From positions 1 to 39,528 of IMG/VR virus record IMGVR_UViG_3300046010_013081: 39,528 nucleotides of DNA; one strand, given 5' to 3'. The notes beneath the pieces are model-generated. The model made no database searches, was not told the DNA's origin, and saw nothing but the letters and a program-made list of their open reading frames with translations. The first letter of the stretch is position 1, and every line of letters begins with the position of its first letter. Both the position numbers and the translations under genes were made by a program. This stretch comes from a virus. Positions 23,609-29,849 of this stretch are shown here, in pieces.

Positions 23609-23971
23609 TTATTTCTCACATCCAGGATATTTACAAAATAGGTTATGTAATGGACAAACGCCATTTACTTTTTCAGCACACTGTTTTCGCGCATCAGGTT
23701 GTTTTCTGCGTCGCGGGTAATTAATTCCCCACGTGTTAATAAATTCTATTGCGTCTTCATCACTTTGGCAATATACATAACCCATATTGCCCCATTCTCT
23801 GGTAGCACTTTCCTCGCACCATAATTCTAATTCATCTCTTTGGTTGCCGCCATAATATGTCATTTCAAAACAATATTTGAATCTGTTTTTATCCGGATTA
23901 TATGGAAGCATACATTTGATTGTAGTTCTAGGTAATGGTTTGGCTATTTCACTATCATAATCAGTTATCAT
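23609..23971 (-). CDS. Hypothetical protein with Cys-rich C-terminus
   Basis: 120 residues, MITDYDSEIAKPLPRTTIKC. Aromatic centre (NRFKYCFEMTYYGGNQRDEL) and a cluster of cysteines at the end: ARKQCAEKVNGVCPLHNLFC then KYPGCEK, a possible metal site. Stop lies one base before the next start. Family unknown. Confidence 0.6.
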   Translation of the reverse strand: MITDYDSEIAKPLPRTTIKCMLPYNPDKNRFKYCFEMTYYGGNQRDELELWCEESATREWGNMGYVYCQSDEDAIEFINTWGINYPRRRKQPDARKQCAEKVNGVCPLHNLFCKYPGCEK

Positions 23972-23987
23972 GTTGTTTAGCTCTAAT

Positions 23988-24233
23988 TTATTTTAAATCA
24001 AACCGGTTTCTAATTCTTTTCGCGCATTCATCCACAATAAATCCATCCGCTGTACCGTAATGTTCAGTTTCTGTTGCAGACAAACATTGACTAATACATT
24101 CTTGAATAATCAACTTGGCAAACCTATCTATTATCTCTTGCGGTATACATGGTGTAGAATCTTCTGATATATCCCAGTTTTGTTTATATTCAGTAACCGA
24201 TTGCTGTAATAATTCCAATACTTTATTATTCAT
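23988..24233 (-). CDS. Small early protein, IIQEC family
   Basis: 81 residues, MNNKVLELLQQSVTEYKQNW, with IPQEIIDRFAKLIIQECISQ and VDECAKRIRNRFDLK. The IIQEC helix and basic C-terminal helix resemble the gene at 24505-24732 (YAESIIQECCTVILQN). Similar small proteins are numerous in T4-type phages; role unknown. Overlaps the upstream gene by 4 bp. Confidence 0.62.
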   Translation of the reverse strand: MNNKVLELLQQSVTEYKQNWDISEDSTPCIPQEIIDRFAKLIIQECISQCLSATETEHYGTADGFIVDECAKRIRNRFDLK

Positions 24234-24505
24234 CGTTCAACTCCAAAATGTTTAGATATAATTTCACTGCTGATTTTTAATGCTGTATCATCGAGAAAAC
24301 GATCGTAATAATCTAAGTCGTCATATGAGTCAAAGGAATCGCTTGCGCTCATTGTTTTATCGCCCTCATTACAATTTTCTTTTTTAAGTTTGTATATTTG
24401 ACATTCCAGCTGTTTAACATAAACATATATTGAATGCGGCACTTTAAAATGCTCTGATAATTTAGTTTCTATATTCGTACAACATATAAAATATGAGAAT
24501 GCCAT
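24230..24505 (-). CDS. Small early protein, KHFGVER-ending
   Basis: 91 residues from ATG 24505, MAFSYFICCTNIETKLSEHF. The last third, SFDSYDDLDYYDRFLDDTAL then KISSEIISKHFGVER, fits the KEHFGV family. An internal ATG at residue 52 (MSASDSFDSYDD) would give a 40-residue protein with only the family-like part, so the long form may join two elements. Overlaps the preceding stop by one base. Confidence 0.55.
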   Translation of the reverse strand: MAFSYFICCTNIETKLSEHFKVPHSIYVYVKQLECQIYKLKKENCNEGDKTMSASDSFDSYDDLDYYDRFLDDTALKISSEIISKHFGVER

Positions 24506-24732
24506 CAGTTTACTCCAAAGTGTTCTTTAACGTACCTAATAATCTCCGTTGGTTCTTCTGGATGAATTCTGTAGATGGGATTTTTCCATCCATTTTGTAA
24601 TATAACCGTACAGCATTCTTGGATAATCGATTCAGCATACTTTTCAACGTCCCGAGTCAAGTTAGAAGTATTCCATCCGTCATCATCAAGTAATTTAACT
24701 TGGTATGCAATTTCTTTAATTTTATCTTTCAT
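24505..24732 (-). CDS. Small early protein, IIQEC/KEHFGV family
   Basis: 75 residues, MKDKIKEIAYQVKLLDDDGW, then VEKYAESIIQECCTVILQNG and TEIIRYVKEHFGVN. This is the clearest member of the family with both the IIQEC helix and the KEHFGV end. Function unknown; probably an early accessory protein. Confidence 0.65.
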   Translation of the reverse strand: MKDKIKEIAYQVKLLDDDGWNTSNLTRDVEKYAESIIQECCTVILQNGWKNPIYRIHPEEPTEIIRYVKEHFGVN

Positions 24733-24744
24733 AATTCTTTCTCC

Positions 24745-25041
24745 CTATAGTTTAGCAAGAGCATTTAATACTCTTTTTGAACCACCAGATTTATTCATAA
24801 CAAATAAACCTTTAGACATCGCAGATACGGCACCAATACCGCCGCCGTCAGTTCCCCAAATGCTACCAGGAGAGGTTTGTGGCAATAAACCAAGAATAGA
24901 GTAGTATTCCATATCAGCGGTTACAAATTCTTCTCTGCCGCTAATAGGTTTTTTGATGGTCAAAATAGAACCGCGAACTTCAACAGTCCAGCCTAAACGA
25001 ACAGCGGTTTCTTTAATAGAAAGGGCAACTTCTTTACTCAT
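24745..25041 (-). CDS. Hypothetical early protein
   Basis: 98 residues from ATG 25041 (GGAG eight bases upstream), MSKEVALSIKETAVRLGWTV. Contains GSILTIKKPISGREEFVTAD and a Gly-rich loop SPGSIWGTDGGGIGAVSAMS, ending in basic residues (NKSGGSKRVLNALAKL). Promoter-proximal gene of the unit from 25090-25117. No known family. Confidence 0.65.
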   Translation of the reverse strand: MSKEVALSIKETAVRLGWTVEVRGSILTIKKPISGREEFVTADMEYYSILGLLPQTSPGSIWGTDGGGIGAVSAMSKGLFVMNKSGGSKRVLNALAKL

Positions 25042-25068
25042 CTTACACACTCCAAATAATTTAATTAC

Positions 25069-25099
25069 GGTTTAACTTCATTACGATCTATTATACTAT
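25069..25099 (-). repeat. 31-bp promoter-leader repeat, copy 1
   Basis: Identical over 31 bases to 25510-25540. It covers the -10 box and the start of the transcript of the two neighbouring early promoters. In both transcripts a short frame begins MKLN (here MKLNRN then stop). Confidence 0.9.
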
Positions 25100-25117
25100 G
25101 TTTTTAACAAAAGTAAA
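25090..25117 (-). promoter_or_regulatory. Early promoter
   Basis: Minus strand: TTTACT (25117-25112), 16-bp spacer, TATAAT (25095-25090), AAAGC upstream. Drives the longest run of small early genes, 25041 to about 22537. Confidence 0.8.
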
Positions 25118-25120
25118 GCT

Positions 25121-25312
25121 TTATTTTAAATTATTTTTGCTTAGACTGTTATAAACAATTGTCGCTTCTTTTTTAGATTCAGCAAAAGATTTTATTCCTC
25201 TAGTATCAGAGTAGCACCAAATTTCAAACTCTTTTTTAGACCAGCCATATTGACGCATTTTGTATTTTTCTAATGCTAGCGCCGCACGTTCAATTACATC
25301 ATCCTTTTCCAT
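25121..25312 (-). CDS. Hypothetical early protein
   Basis: 63 residues, MEKDDVIERAALALEKYKMR, then YGWSKKEFEIWCYSDTRGIK, SFAESKKEATIVYNSLSKN. Mostly helical and basic. Ends four bases before the -35 of the next promoter. No recognised family. Confidence 0.6.
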   Translation of the reverse strand: MEKDDVIERAALALEKYKMRQYGWSKKEFEIWCYSDTRGIKSFAESKKEATIVYNSLSKNNLK

Positions 25313-25317
25313 TAGGC

Positions 25318-25485
25318 TTACTCCACTTCTTTAGTAACAGCGATTACATATTCATGGTCGCGACTAGAAGAGTTAATTGCCACGCTCACGCTACCCACTA
25401 ACTTCCACCCATCGTTTAAGTGTCTGGTGACCGCGAGGTCAAACATTTCGAGATCATATTTAGTGATAGTTTTAAATTTAATCAT
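25318..25485 (-). CDS. Small DUF1737-like protein, 55 aa
   Basis: Reads MIKFKTITKYDLEMFDLAVT, RHLNDGWKLVGSVSVAINSS, then SRDHEYVIAVTKEVE. The layout 'beta strand, helix ending L-x-x-GW-x-x-x-G-x-v' fits small DUF1737-type proteins. Ribosome site GGAGATGAAAA; the stop sits two codons before the next gene's start. First gene of the unit from 25531-25558. Confidence 0.65.
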   Translation of the reverse strand: MIKFKTITKYDLEMFDLAVTRHLNDGWKLVGSVSVAINSSSRDHEYVIAVTKEVE

Positions 25486-25509
25486 TTTTCATCTCCGGTT
25501 TATCATTAA

Positions 25510-25540
25510 GGTTTAACTTCATTACGATCTATTATACTAT
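25510..25540 (-). repeat. 31-bp promoter-leader repeat, copy 2
   Basis: Identical to 25069-25099. Here the leader frame beginning MKLNLND runs into the start region of the 55-residue gene. Confidence 0.9.
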
Positions 25541-25558
25541 AATTTATAAAAAAGTAAA
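25531..25558 (-). promoter_or_regulatory. Early promoter
   Basis: Minus strand: TTTACT (25558-25553), 16-bp spacer, TATAAT (25536-25531), AAAGC upstream. Drives 25485 and 25312, with possible read-through. Confidence 0.8.
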
Positions 25559-25594
25559 GCTTTTTTTAATTATTTTTAAATTTATTTTAGGCAC

Positions 25595-25633
25595 AAAAAA
25601 GCCGCTCTACCAATTAAGATAGAGCGGCTTTTT
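25595..25633 (-). terminator. Terminator (twin copy 1)
   Basis: Stem GCCGCTCTA (25601-25609) / TAGAGCGGC (25620-25628), T runs on both strands. Ends the leftward gene 26107-25649. Identical hairpin and loop to 26137-26173. Confidence 0.88.
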
Positions 25634-25648
25634 GTTGTATGATTTGTG

Positions 25649-26107
25649 TTATTTATTATTGAATTTATCAGCTAAATTTTTCAATCTAAGTTCACCATCT
25701 TCTTTGCTGATTTTGCCTGTATTTACGGCATTTTTTATGCCCCAAGATTTAACTATAGCGCCGGTTGCTGAATTTTGAAATTCTTTATGTGCTTTTTCTT
25801 TAGCCAATGTTTCTTTTTCTTTTCTTTGTTCATCTGCAGTTTTTCCAAATTTATCACCTACAGTTTCAACTCCAAGTTGTTTAGCCAACGTTTCCGTCAT
25901 ACCTACAACCATACCATTTTTGATGGTAATTTTATTAGCATCAACTCTTGATTCCTTAGGGAATTTTGGGTGGTCAATAGAATAATCACCCCAATCTGGG
26001 TCTTTTGTTGCTTTTAACGGCGTTACTATTTGTACATTTCCCTGTTTCAATTTAACGGGTTTGACTTGTTCATTTAAATGTCCAGTGAATTCTTTATAAC
26101 TTAACAT
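25649..26107 (-). CDS. Hypothetical protein downstream of gp32
   Basis: 152 residues from ATG 26107 (MLSYKEFTGHLNEQVKPVKL), preceded by GGAGGAATAT; the in-frame ATG at 26119 lacks a site. Contains PLKATKDPDWGDYSIDHPKF, NKITIKNGMVVGMTETLAKQ, then a long charged helix (DEQRKEKETLAKEKAHKEFQ) and ISKEDGELRLKNLADKFNNK. Lys-rich N-terminal YKEF.....N resembles small virion or structural-accessory proteins, but I cannot name it. It stands alone between two identical terminators, so its expression depends on read-through or an unseen promoter. Confidence 0.65.
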   Translation of the reverse strand: MLSYKEFTGHLNEQVKPVKLKQGNVQIVTPLKATKDPDWGDYSIDHPKFPKESRVDANKITIKNGMVVGMTETLAKQLGVETVGDKFGKTADEQRKEKETLAKEKAHKEFQNSATGAIVKSWGIKNAVNTGKISKEDGELRLKNLADKFNNK

Positions 26108-26136
26108 ATATTCCTCCATAAAATATTATTTAAAAC

Positions 26137-26173
26137 AAAAAAAGCCGCTCTACCAATTAAGATAGAGCGGCTT
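26137..26173 (-). terminator. Terminator after gp32 (twin copy 2)
   Basis: Stem GCCGCTCTA (26144-26152) / TAGAGCGGC (26163-26171), then seven T on the minus strand. Lies 18 bases after the gp32 stop. Hairpin identical to 25595-25633. Confidence 0.9.
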
Positions 26174-26191
26174 AACTAATCTTTAAAAGGA

Positions 26192-27121
26192 TTATCCGGC
26201 GGCGGCAATTCTAGCAAAATATGCCATTACGTCTTCATCGTCATCGTCAGACTTTGAAGCCGCAACAGGCGCTGGAGCTGACGCAGTCATATAAGATGAA
26301 GCAGATTCAACCTTAACCGGCGCTTCAGCGTAAGAATTAGTCATAGAGTTCGCGTTAGGTACAGCTGGCGAATCAGGATTAATAACTGAATTTAATTTTC
26401 TAGATAATTCTTCATAAGTTTTAAAGTTAGAAGGCGCTAAAAAGTCATTCAGCTGATATTGTGCATTTACAGCAGCAACAAGTTTGGCTTCGTCACCACC
26501 GAATAATTCGGATGGTTCAGCAAAAACTGATTGGTCATAATTAGGATAACCTTCAACGGTACGGATACGCAATTTAAAATTAGCGCCTTCCCATAAATCA
26601 AACACATTCACTGGTTTATCATCAGCAAAGGTTGGTTTTGCTTTATCCATAATTTTGTCAAAAATCTTTTTACCAAATTTAAAGATAAACACTTTGCCGT
26701 TATTAGCAGGATTCGCTGGATCGTCAAGAACTACGATATTTGCAAAGTATTGTAGGCGGCGTTTTCTAGCACGCGCCAAATCTTTATCCTTTTCATTACC
26801 GGTATTCCATAATGCAGAATTAGCAATAGAAACGGGATCTTCCTGACCAATAGTGGTTAATGAATTTTCAATAAACCATTTACCGGTTGGTCCTTGAAAA
26901 CCATGATTATAGATTTTCACCCAAGGTAAATCATCACCCTCTTTTTTAGGTAAAAAACGAATAACAGCTGAACCGTTGCCAGCTTTATCACGAGTCAACT
27001 TCCAGTAACGTTCATCATCACTATTGTTAGTTTGTGGATTAACGATTTTTTCCATTTCAGCGGTAATAGCGCCGAAGTCAGCATTACGCATTTTTCTTAA
27101 AGATTCGATATTGATTGTCAT
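26192..27121 (-). CDS. gp32: Single-stranded DNA-binding protein gp32
   Basis: 309 residues (T4 gp32 is 301). The N-terminus MTINIESLRKMRNADFGAIT is the basic cooperativity region. The OB-fold core contains YWKLTRDKAGNGSAVIRFLP, WVKIYNHGFQGPTGKWFIEN, ARKRRLQYFANIVVLDDPAN and GKVFIFKFGKKIFDKIMD, then FDLWEGANFKLRIRTVEGYP. The C-terminus is acidic (SKSDDDDEDVMAYFARI), the segment that recruits gp59 and polymerase. The T4 zinc site is missing: the corresponding stretch reads NSLTTIGQEDPVS with no cysteines. Own promoter at 27187-27215 inside the end of gp59 and a terminator right after, so it can be made at a high level separately. Confidence 0.94.
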   Translation of the reverse strand: MTINIESLRKMRNADFGAITAEMEKIVNPQTNNSDDERYWKLTRDKAGNGSAVIRFLPKKEGDDLPWVKIYNHGFQGPTGKWFIENSLTTIGQEDPVSIANSALWNTGNEKDKDLARARKRRLQYFANIVVLDDPANPANNGKVFIFKFGKKIFDKIMDKAKPTFADDKPVNVFDLWEGANFKLRIRTVEGYPNYDQSVFAEPSELFGGDEAKLVAAVNAQYQLNDFLAPSNFKTYEELSRKLNSVINPDSPAVPNANSMTNSYAEAPVKVESASSYMTASAPAPVAASKSDDDDEDVMAYFARIAAAG

Positions 27122-27186
27122 ATTATTTCCTTTATTTACGATAGATTACGATGTATTTACGATTAGTCAACTGCCCTAACTTTCAT

Positions 27187-27215
27187 ATTATACGTTAATA
27201 CACTATGAAAGTAAA
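27187..27215 (-). promoter_or_regulatory. Early promoter for gp32
   Basis: Minus strand: TTTACT (27215-27210), 17-bp spacer, TATAAT (27192-27187). It overlaps the last codons of gp59 and lies 66 bases before the gp32 ATG. Confidence 0.78.
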
Positions 27216-27784
27216 CTTGATTGTCGATAAACATTTTTCAGTTTATCTAAATCATATTCAACGAATCCGGACAGTTTTTTGATTCGAAGAAATTCTTTTT
27301 GAAACATTGGATATTCGATATCCAAAAACCCAAACATTTTATTTAATATGTTCATGGTTTCAATAGTAATAAAGCCGCCCATAAACATTCTGAACGTTAA
27401 TGGTATTTCACCATCTTTAAATTCAAACAGGTTTGTTTCACCTTTATCTAGTTCCCATTCAATTTTAGCAAGATCGTCTTTAAAGACGTTAGTCAAGCTT
27501 TGTTTACGTTTTAGAAAAAGTAGGTAATTATCAACGCACCCATCATCAATAGCATAAATAAAATTAGGATACCCATAAGCAATATTAGCCGCCGTGAACT
27601 GGATAACTTCCATGTCAGATTTAAAGTATTTGCTAACAGCTTCAAACAATTTATAATCCTTTCTGCTCAAATATGCCGAATAGCTTGTTTTTGTTTTACC
27701 CTTATTAGCAAACACATCATAATTATTTGACGTGAAATGTAGCTTTATAGAACTGTAATATTGATAAATCTGATACCCGTTCAT
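27203..27784 (-). CDS. gp59: Helicase-loading protein gp59
   Basis: 193 residues (T4 gp59 is 217). All-helical: MNGYQIYQYYSSIKLHFTSN then YDVFANKG (T4 SVYKLYLMIKQHMNGKYDV), KTSYSAYLSRKDYKLFEAVS, EVIQFTAANIAYGYPNFIYA, and TIETMNILNKMFGFLD (T4 FETFILLDSFLNIID). gp59 loads the gp41 helicase onto gp32-coated forked DNA. It lies between gp33 and gp32 as in T4, sharing one base with the gp33 stop. Confidence 0.85.
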   Translation of the reverse strand: MNGYQIYQYYSSIKLHFTSNNYDVFANKGKTKTSYSAYLSRKDYKLFEAVSKYFKSDMEVIQFTAANIAYGYPNFIYAIDDGCVDNYLLFLKRKQSLTNVFKDDLAKIEWELDKGETNLFEFKDGEIPLTFRMFMGGFITIETMNILNKMFGFLDIEYPMFQKEFLRIKKLSGFVEYDLDKLKNVYRQSSLLS

Positions 27785-27999
27785 TATACGTCCAGAGTAG
27801 CAACTTTAGGCAACATACCGTTTGCGACAAATTCGTTTTCTAGTTTACCCCGAATAGAGCGATTAAGCATAGGCACAACATCTACTACATCAAGATAATG
27901 CTCTTCGCAATATTCGAGGATAATATCTAGCACAGGTTTTTTAGTTACAGCTGATTCAGTTTCAATAAAAATTGAGAATTCATTAGATGTTTTAAACAT
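27784..27999 (-). CDS. gp33: Late transcription co-activator gp33
   Basis: 71 residues, shorter than T4 gp33 (112). MFKTSNEFSIFIETESAVTK, then PVLDIILEYCEEHYLDVVDV and NRSIRGKLENEFVANGMLPK, aligning with T4 IIEKMVEEFGMSYLEATTAFLEE and IIEKIQSEAIDENLL. gp33 bridges the beta flap of host RNA polymerase and the sliding clamp for late transcription; the partner gp55 is not in this window. The 33-59-32 order is that of T4. Ribosome site GGAGAA; own early promoter. Confidence 0.75.
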   Translation of the reverse strand: MFKTSNEFSIFIETESAVTKKPVLDIILEYCEEHYLDVVDVVPMLNRSIRGKLENEFVANGMLPKVATLDV

Positions 28000-28023
28000 A
28001 AGTTCTCCATTACAAAAAATACA

Positions 28024-28052
28024 ATTATAACTTATTTTAGTCTAAAAGTAAA
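28024..28052 (-). promoter_or_regulatory. Early promoter for gp33-gp59
   Basis: Minus strand: TTTACT (28052-28047), 17-bp spacer, TATAAT (28029-28024). It lies immediately after the endolysin gene. Confidence 0.8.
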
Positions 28053-28055
28053 GCG

Positions 28056-28541
28056 TCACGCCCGTTCTCTATAAAACCCATGTTGCCCGACTTTAGTCAC
28101 TAAGGCAATTCTCATTTGTTTGACGTATTTAAGTTCGTTATCTTTAAAGAAAAACAACGAGCCTTTTGATACATCTCTAAGTTCATGATTATAAATCATT
28201 CTGGCTAGGTAATAACTGTCAAATCTTTCTTTTCCCGTTTTAGGGATAGGCGGTAAATTCATACATGCCCATGAGAATTGACAAATTAGCCTTCCATGTT
28301 TATGTCCCTTTTGGTGAACCACTTCACATACAGTTTTTGGAAAGGATTTATGACGTAACCGGTTCATTACCACTTGACCGACTAGGACTTTACCTACCAA
28401 TGGTTCGGAACGAGATTCTCTAAAGATCGCGTCCCCCAAGCAATTGATTTCTGATTCAAGAAATTTACTTTCTTCATGTTTAGCGTAGACTGCTGTAGTT
28501 GACGATAACACAATTGCTGCTGATAATATTAGTTTTAACAC
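28056..28541 (-). CDS. Secreted SleB-type cell wall hydrolase (endolysin)
   Basis: 161 residues with a GTG start (28541) after AGGAAAAATAATT. A signal peptide, MLKLILSAAIVLSSTTAVYA, with an AYA-type cleavage site, is followed by a Hydrolase_2/SleB domain: INCLGDAIFRESRSEPLVGK (catalytic acid probably E42), VLVGQVVMNRLRHKSFPKTV and CQFSWACMN. SleB enzymes are lytic transglycosylases of peptidoglycan. Export through Sec would make lysis less dependent on a holin's pore; no holin is visible next to it. An alternative is a role in infection or wall remodelling. It lies between an exonuclease and gp33, with a hairpin in the leader at 28563-28594. Confidence 0.85.
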   Translation of the reverse strand: MLKLILSAAIVLSSTTAVYAKHEESKFLESEINCLGDAIFRESRSEPLVGKVLVGQVVMNRLRHKSFPKTVCEVVHQKGHKHGRLICQFSWACMNLPPIPKTGKERFDSYYLARMIYNHELRDVSKGSLFFFKDNELKYVKQMRIALVTKVGQHGFYRERA

Positions 28542-28562
28542 AATTATTTTTCCTATTAGTTC

Positions 28563-28594
28563 AGAGTAAGCCGTACAACAATTAAGCTTACTCT
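28563..28594. other. Stem-loop upstream of the endolysin
   Basis: Perfect 9-bp inverted repeat AGAGTAAGC (28563-28571) / GCTTACTCT (28586-28594), loop 14. No T run follows on the minus strand. It lies 22 bases upstream of the GTG start, in the mRNA leader. It could affect translation or RNA processing; weak attenuation is also possible. Confidence 0.5.
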
Positions 28595-28648
28595 TTACCC
28601 AAATCAGTATATAATGTTCTTACTGGTAATTTGGATTTGGTTATTTTC

Positions 28649-29302
28649 TCATTGACCAGTTGCTTTCCTAAAATCATCCCGACATTGTTTAGCGGATAAC
28701 AACCAATTTTTAACAGGTTCCACGAATACTTGTGGATTCTCATCATCAACCGATATTAAAATAACAATTTGGTTTGCCGATAAGCCTGTTCTTTCTCTAA
28801 ATGCTAAACTGTAAAAAGCCGCTTGTTGAAAATAGTTTGTGATCCATTCTTTACGTTTCAATTTCCCTGACGTTTTAAAATCAATTACTGATAAGACGCC
28901 ATTATAGTCTGCTATACAATCAGCAGTACCCGCTACCTCTAACAAATCAGAATATAATCTGAGTTCATTACCGTGAATATTATCAATAGAATCTAGTAGA
29001 GGTTTCATAGATCTCCATGAATCTAAATCAAAATCTGACGGCGTTATCTCTTTATTGTTGAGATAGTCCTCACATAAAGAATGGATTCGTGTGCCCCGAT
29101 TAGAAGCACGTGCGGATATTTTATCAGCTTCAGCATGTCCTACCTTATTCCTCCATTCGTTAATAGCACCCTTGGAAGCATGAGATGTCACCGAAGTCAC
29201 TGAAGGATAACGTTTACCCTCCGGTGTTTGGTACCATCTTGAGCCGTTAACGTTAACCCGTGTCAACTGCGTTATTTCAGGATGTGCTATATGTGTTTTC
29301 AA
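28649..29302 (-). CDS. PD-(D/E)XK exonuclease (RecB/Cas4-like)
   Basis: 217 residues. Core motif: VAGTADCIADYNG (D128), VLSVIDFKTSGKLKR (D141, K143), then NYFQQAAFYSLAF (Q159/Q160), the motif II-III-QxxxY set of RecB-type nucleases. The N-terminal part has KRYPSVTSVTSHASKG and NRGTRIHSLCEDYL, also usual for this phage exonuclease family. It probably trims DNA ends during recombination-dependent replication or degrades host DNA. Overlaps the upstream gene by 4 bp. Good family call; substrate unknown. Confidence 0.85.
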   Translation of the reverse strand: MKTHIAHPEITQLTRVNVNGSRWYQTPEGKRYPSVTSVTSHASKGAINEWRNKVGHAEADKISARASNRGTRIHSLCEDYLNNKEITPSDFDLDSWRSMKPLLDSIDNIHGNELRLYSDLLEVAGTADCIADYNGVLSVIDFKTSGKLKRKEWITNYFQQAAFYSLAFRERTGLSANQIVILISVDDENPQVFVEPVKNWLLSAKQCRDDFRKATGQ

Positions 29303-29586
29303 TTTAACCTACTTTTGTCAAAAACTGCTTCAAAATTAACTGTCTTAATATCAATGACAGAATAAATAACGATTTCAGTTGCGATATCTTTAATATGAGA
29401 AAATGTCAAATAAAGTTTTCGTAAGGCGTTAATCAATGCGTCTTCATCTTCAGATAAAAACTCTTCATTGCCTTGATACGTTATCTTATCATTTTTCATA
29501 ATTTCTTGAATAACAAAATCCTTATCACAACCAGGAATATCATTATTATAATATATTGACATGACAAAGTAAAGCGGTTTTTCCAT
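29299..29586 (-). CDS. Hypothetical early protein
   Basis: 95 residues, MEKPLYFVMSIYYNNDIPGC, with FLSEDEDALINALRKLYLTF and DIATEIVIYSVIDIKTVNFE. No recognised family. A perfect early-type promoter lies within codons 5-14, so either part of the transcription starts inside this gene or the real start differs. The candidate site before ATG 29586 (AGGGATTATATATT) has long spacing. Confidence 0.55.
   Translation of the reverse strand: MEKPLYFVMSIYYNNDIPGCDKDFVIQEIMKNDKITYQGNEEFLSEDEDALINALRKLYLTFSHIKDIATEIVIYSVIDIKTVNFEAVFDKSRLN
29545..29573 (-). promoter_or_regulatory. Possible intragenic early promoter
   Basis: Minus strand: TTTACT (29573-29568), 17-bp spacer, TATAAT (29550-29545), with GC before TTTACT as in the others. 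It lies inside the 5' end of the gene 29299-29586 and would serve the exonuclease and endolysin downstream. Confidence 0.5.
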
Positions 29587-29602
29587 AATATATAATCCCT
29601 TT

Positions 29603-29848
29603 TTATAGTTTAGCTGTTCTGTCTAAACATGAACCTGCGGTTCTGGAATGAATCTTATTCAATACTTCTTTGAATCCACCATCTACCTTTCGAGTAGCAT
29701 CAAGTCGGGTTGGATCAATAACTTTTGGCGTTCCAATAACAACATCCAGTTCAGGGTGCTCAAGTTTGTATGCGTCTAATTTGCTGATAGACATAAACAC
29801 TTCAATTGTTTCAGCAGTTTCTTTGTTCTTAAAAGTATAGAACGGCAT
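29603..29848 (-). CDS. Conserved small phage protein
   Basis: 81 residues, MPFYTFKNKETAETIEVFMS, then ISKLDAYKLEHPELDVVIGT and KVDGGFKEVLNKIHSRTAGS. The MP.YtfKn.eT.e....FMS...l...hPel....g.p...D..R pattern is familiar from small T4-type proteins related to FmdB-like zinc ribbons, with the cysteines lost. GFKEVLxKIH near the end is typical of them. Role unknown. One base after the acidic repeat protein gene. Confidence 0.68.
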   Translation of the reverse strand: MPFYTFKNKETAETIEVFMSISKLDAYKLEHPELDVVIGTPKVIDPTRLDATRKVDGGFKEVLNKIHSRTAGSCLDRTAKL

Positions 29849-29849
29849 A

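Noticed and set aside
28060-28070. CGGGCGTGA shared with the 70-bp promoter-leader repeat
   Set aside because: Only nine bases, within the end of the endolysin coding region and upstream rather than downstream of the promoter; chance is likely.
28594-28615. TTTACC and TATAAT on the plus strand
   Set aside because: Spacing is only 10 bp and no plus-strand gene follows.
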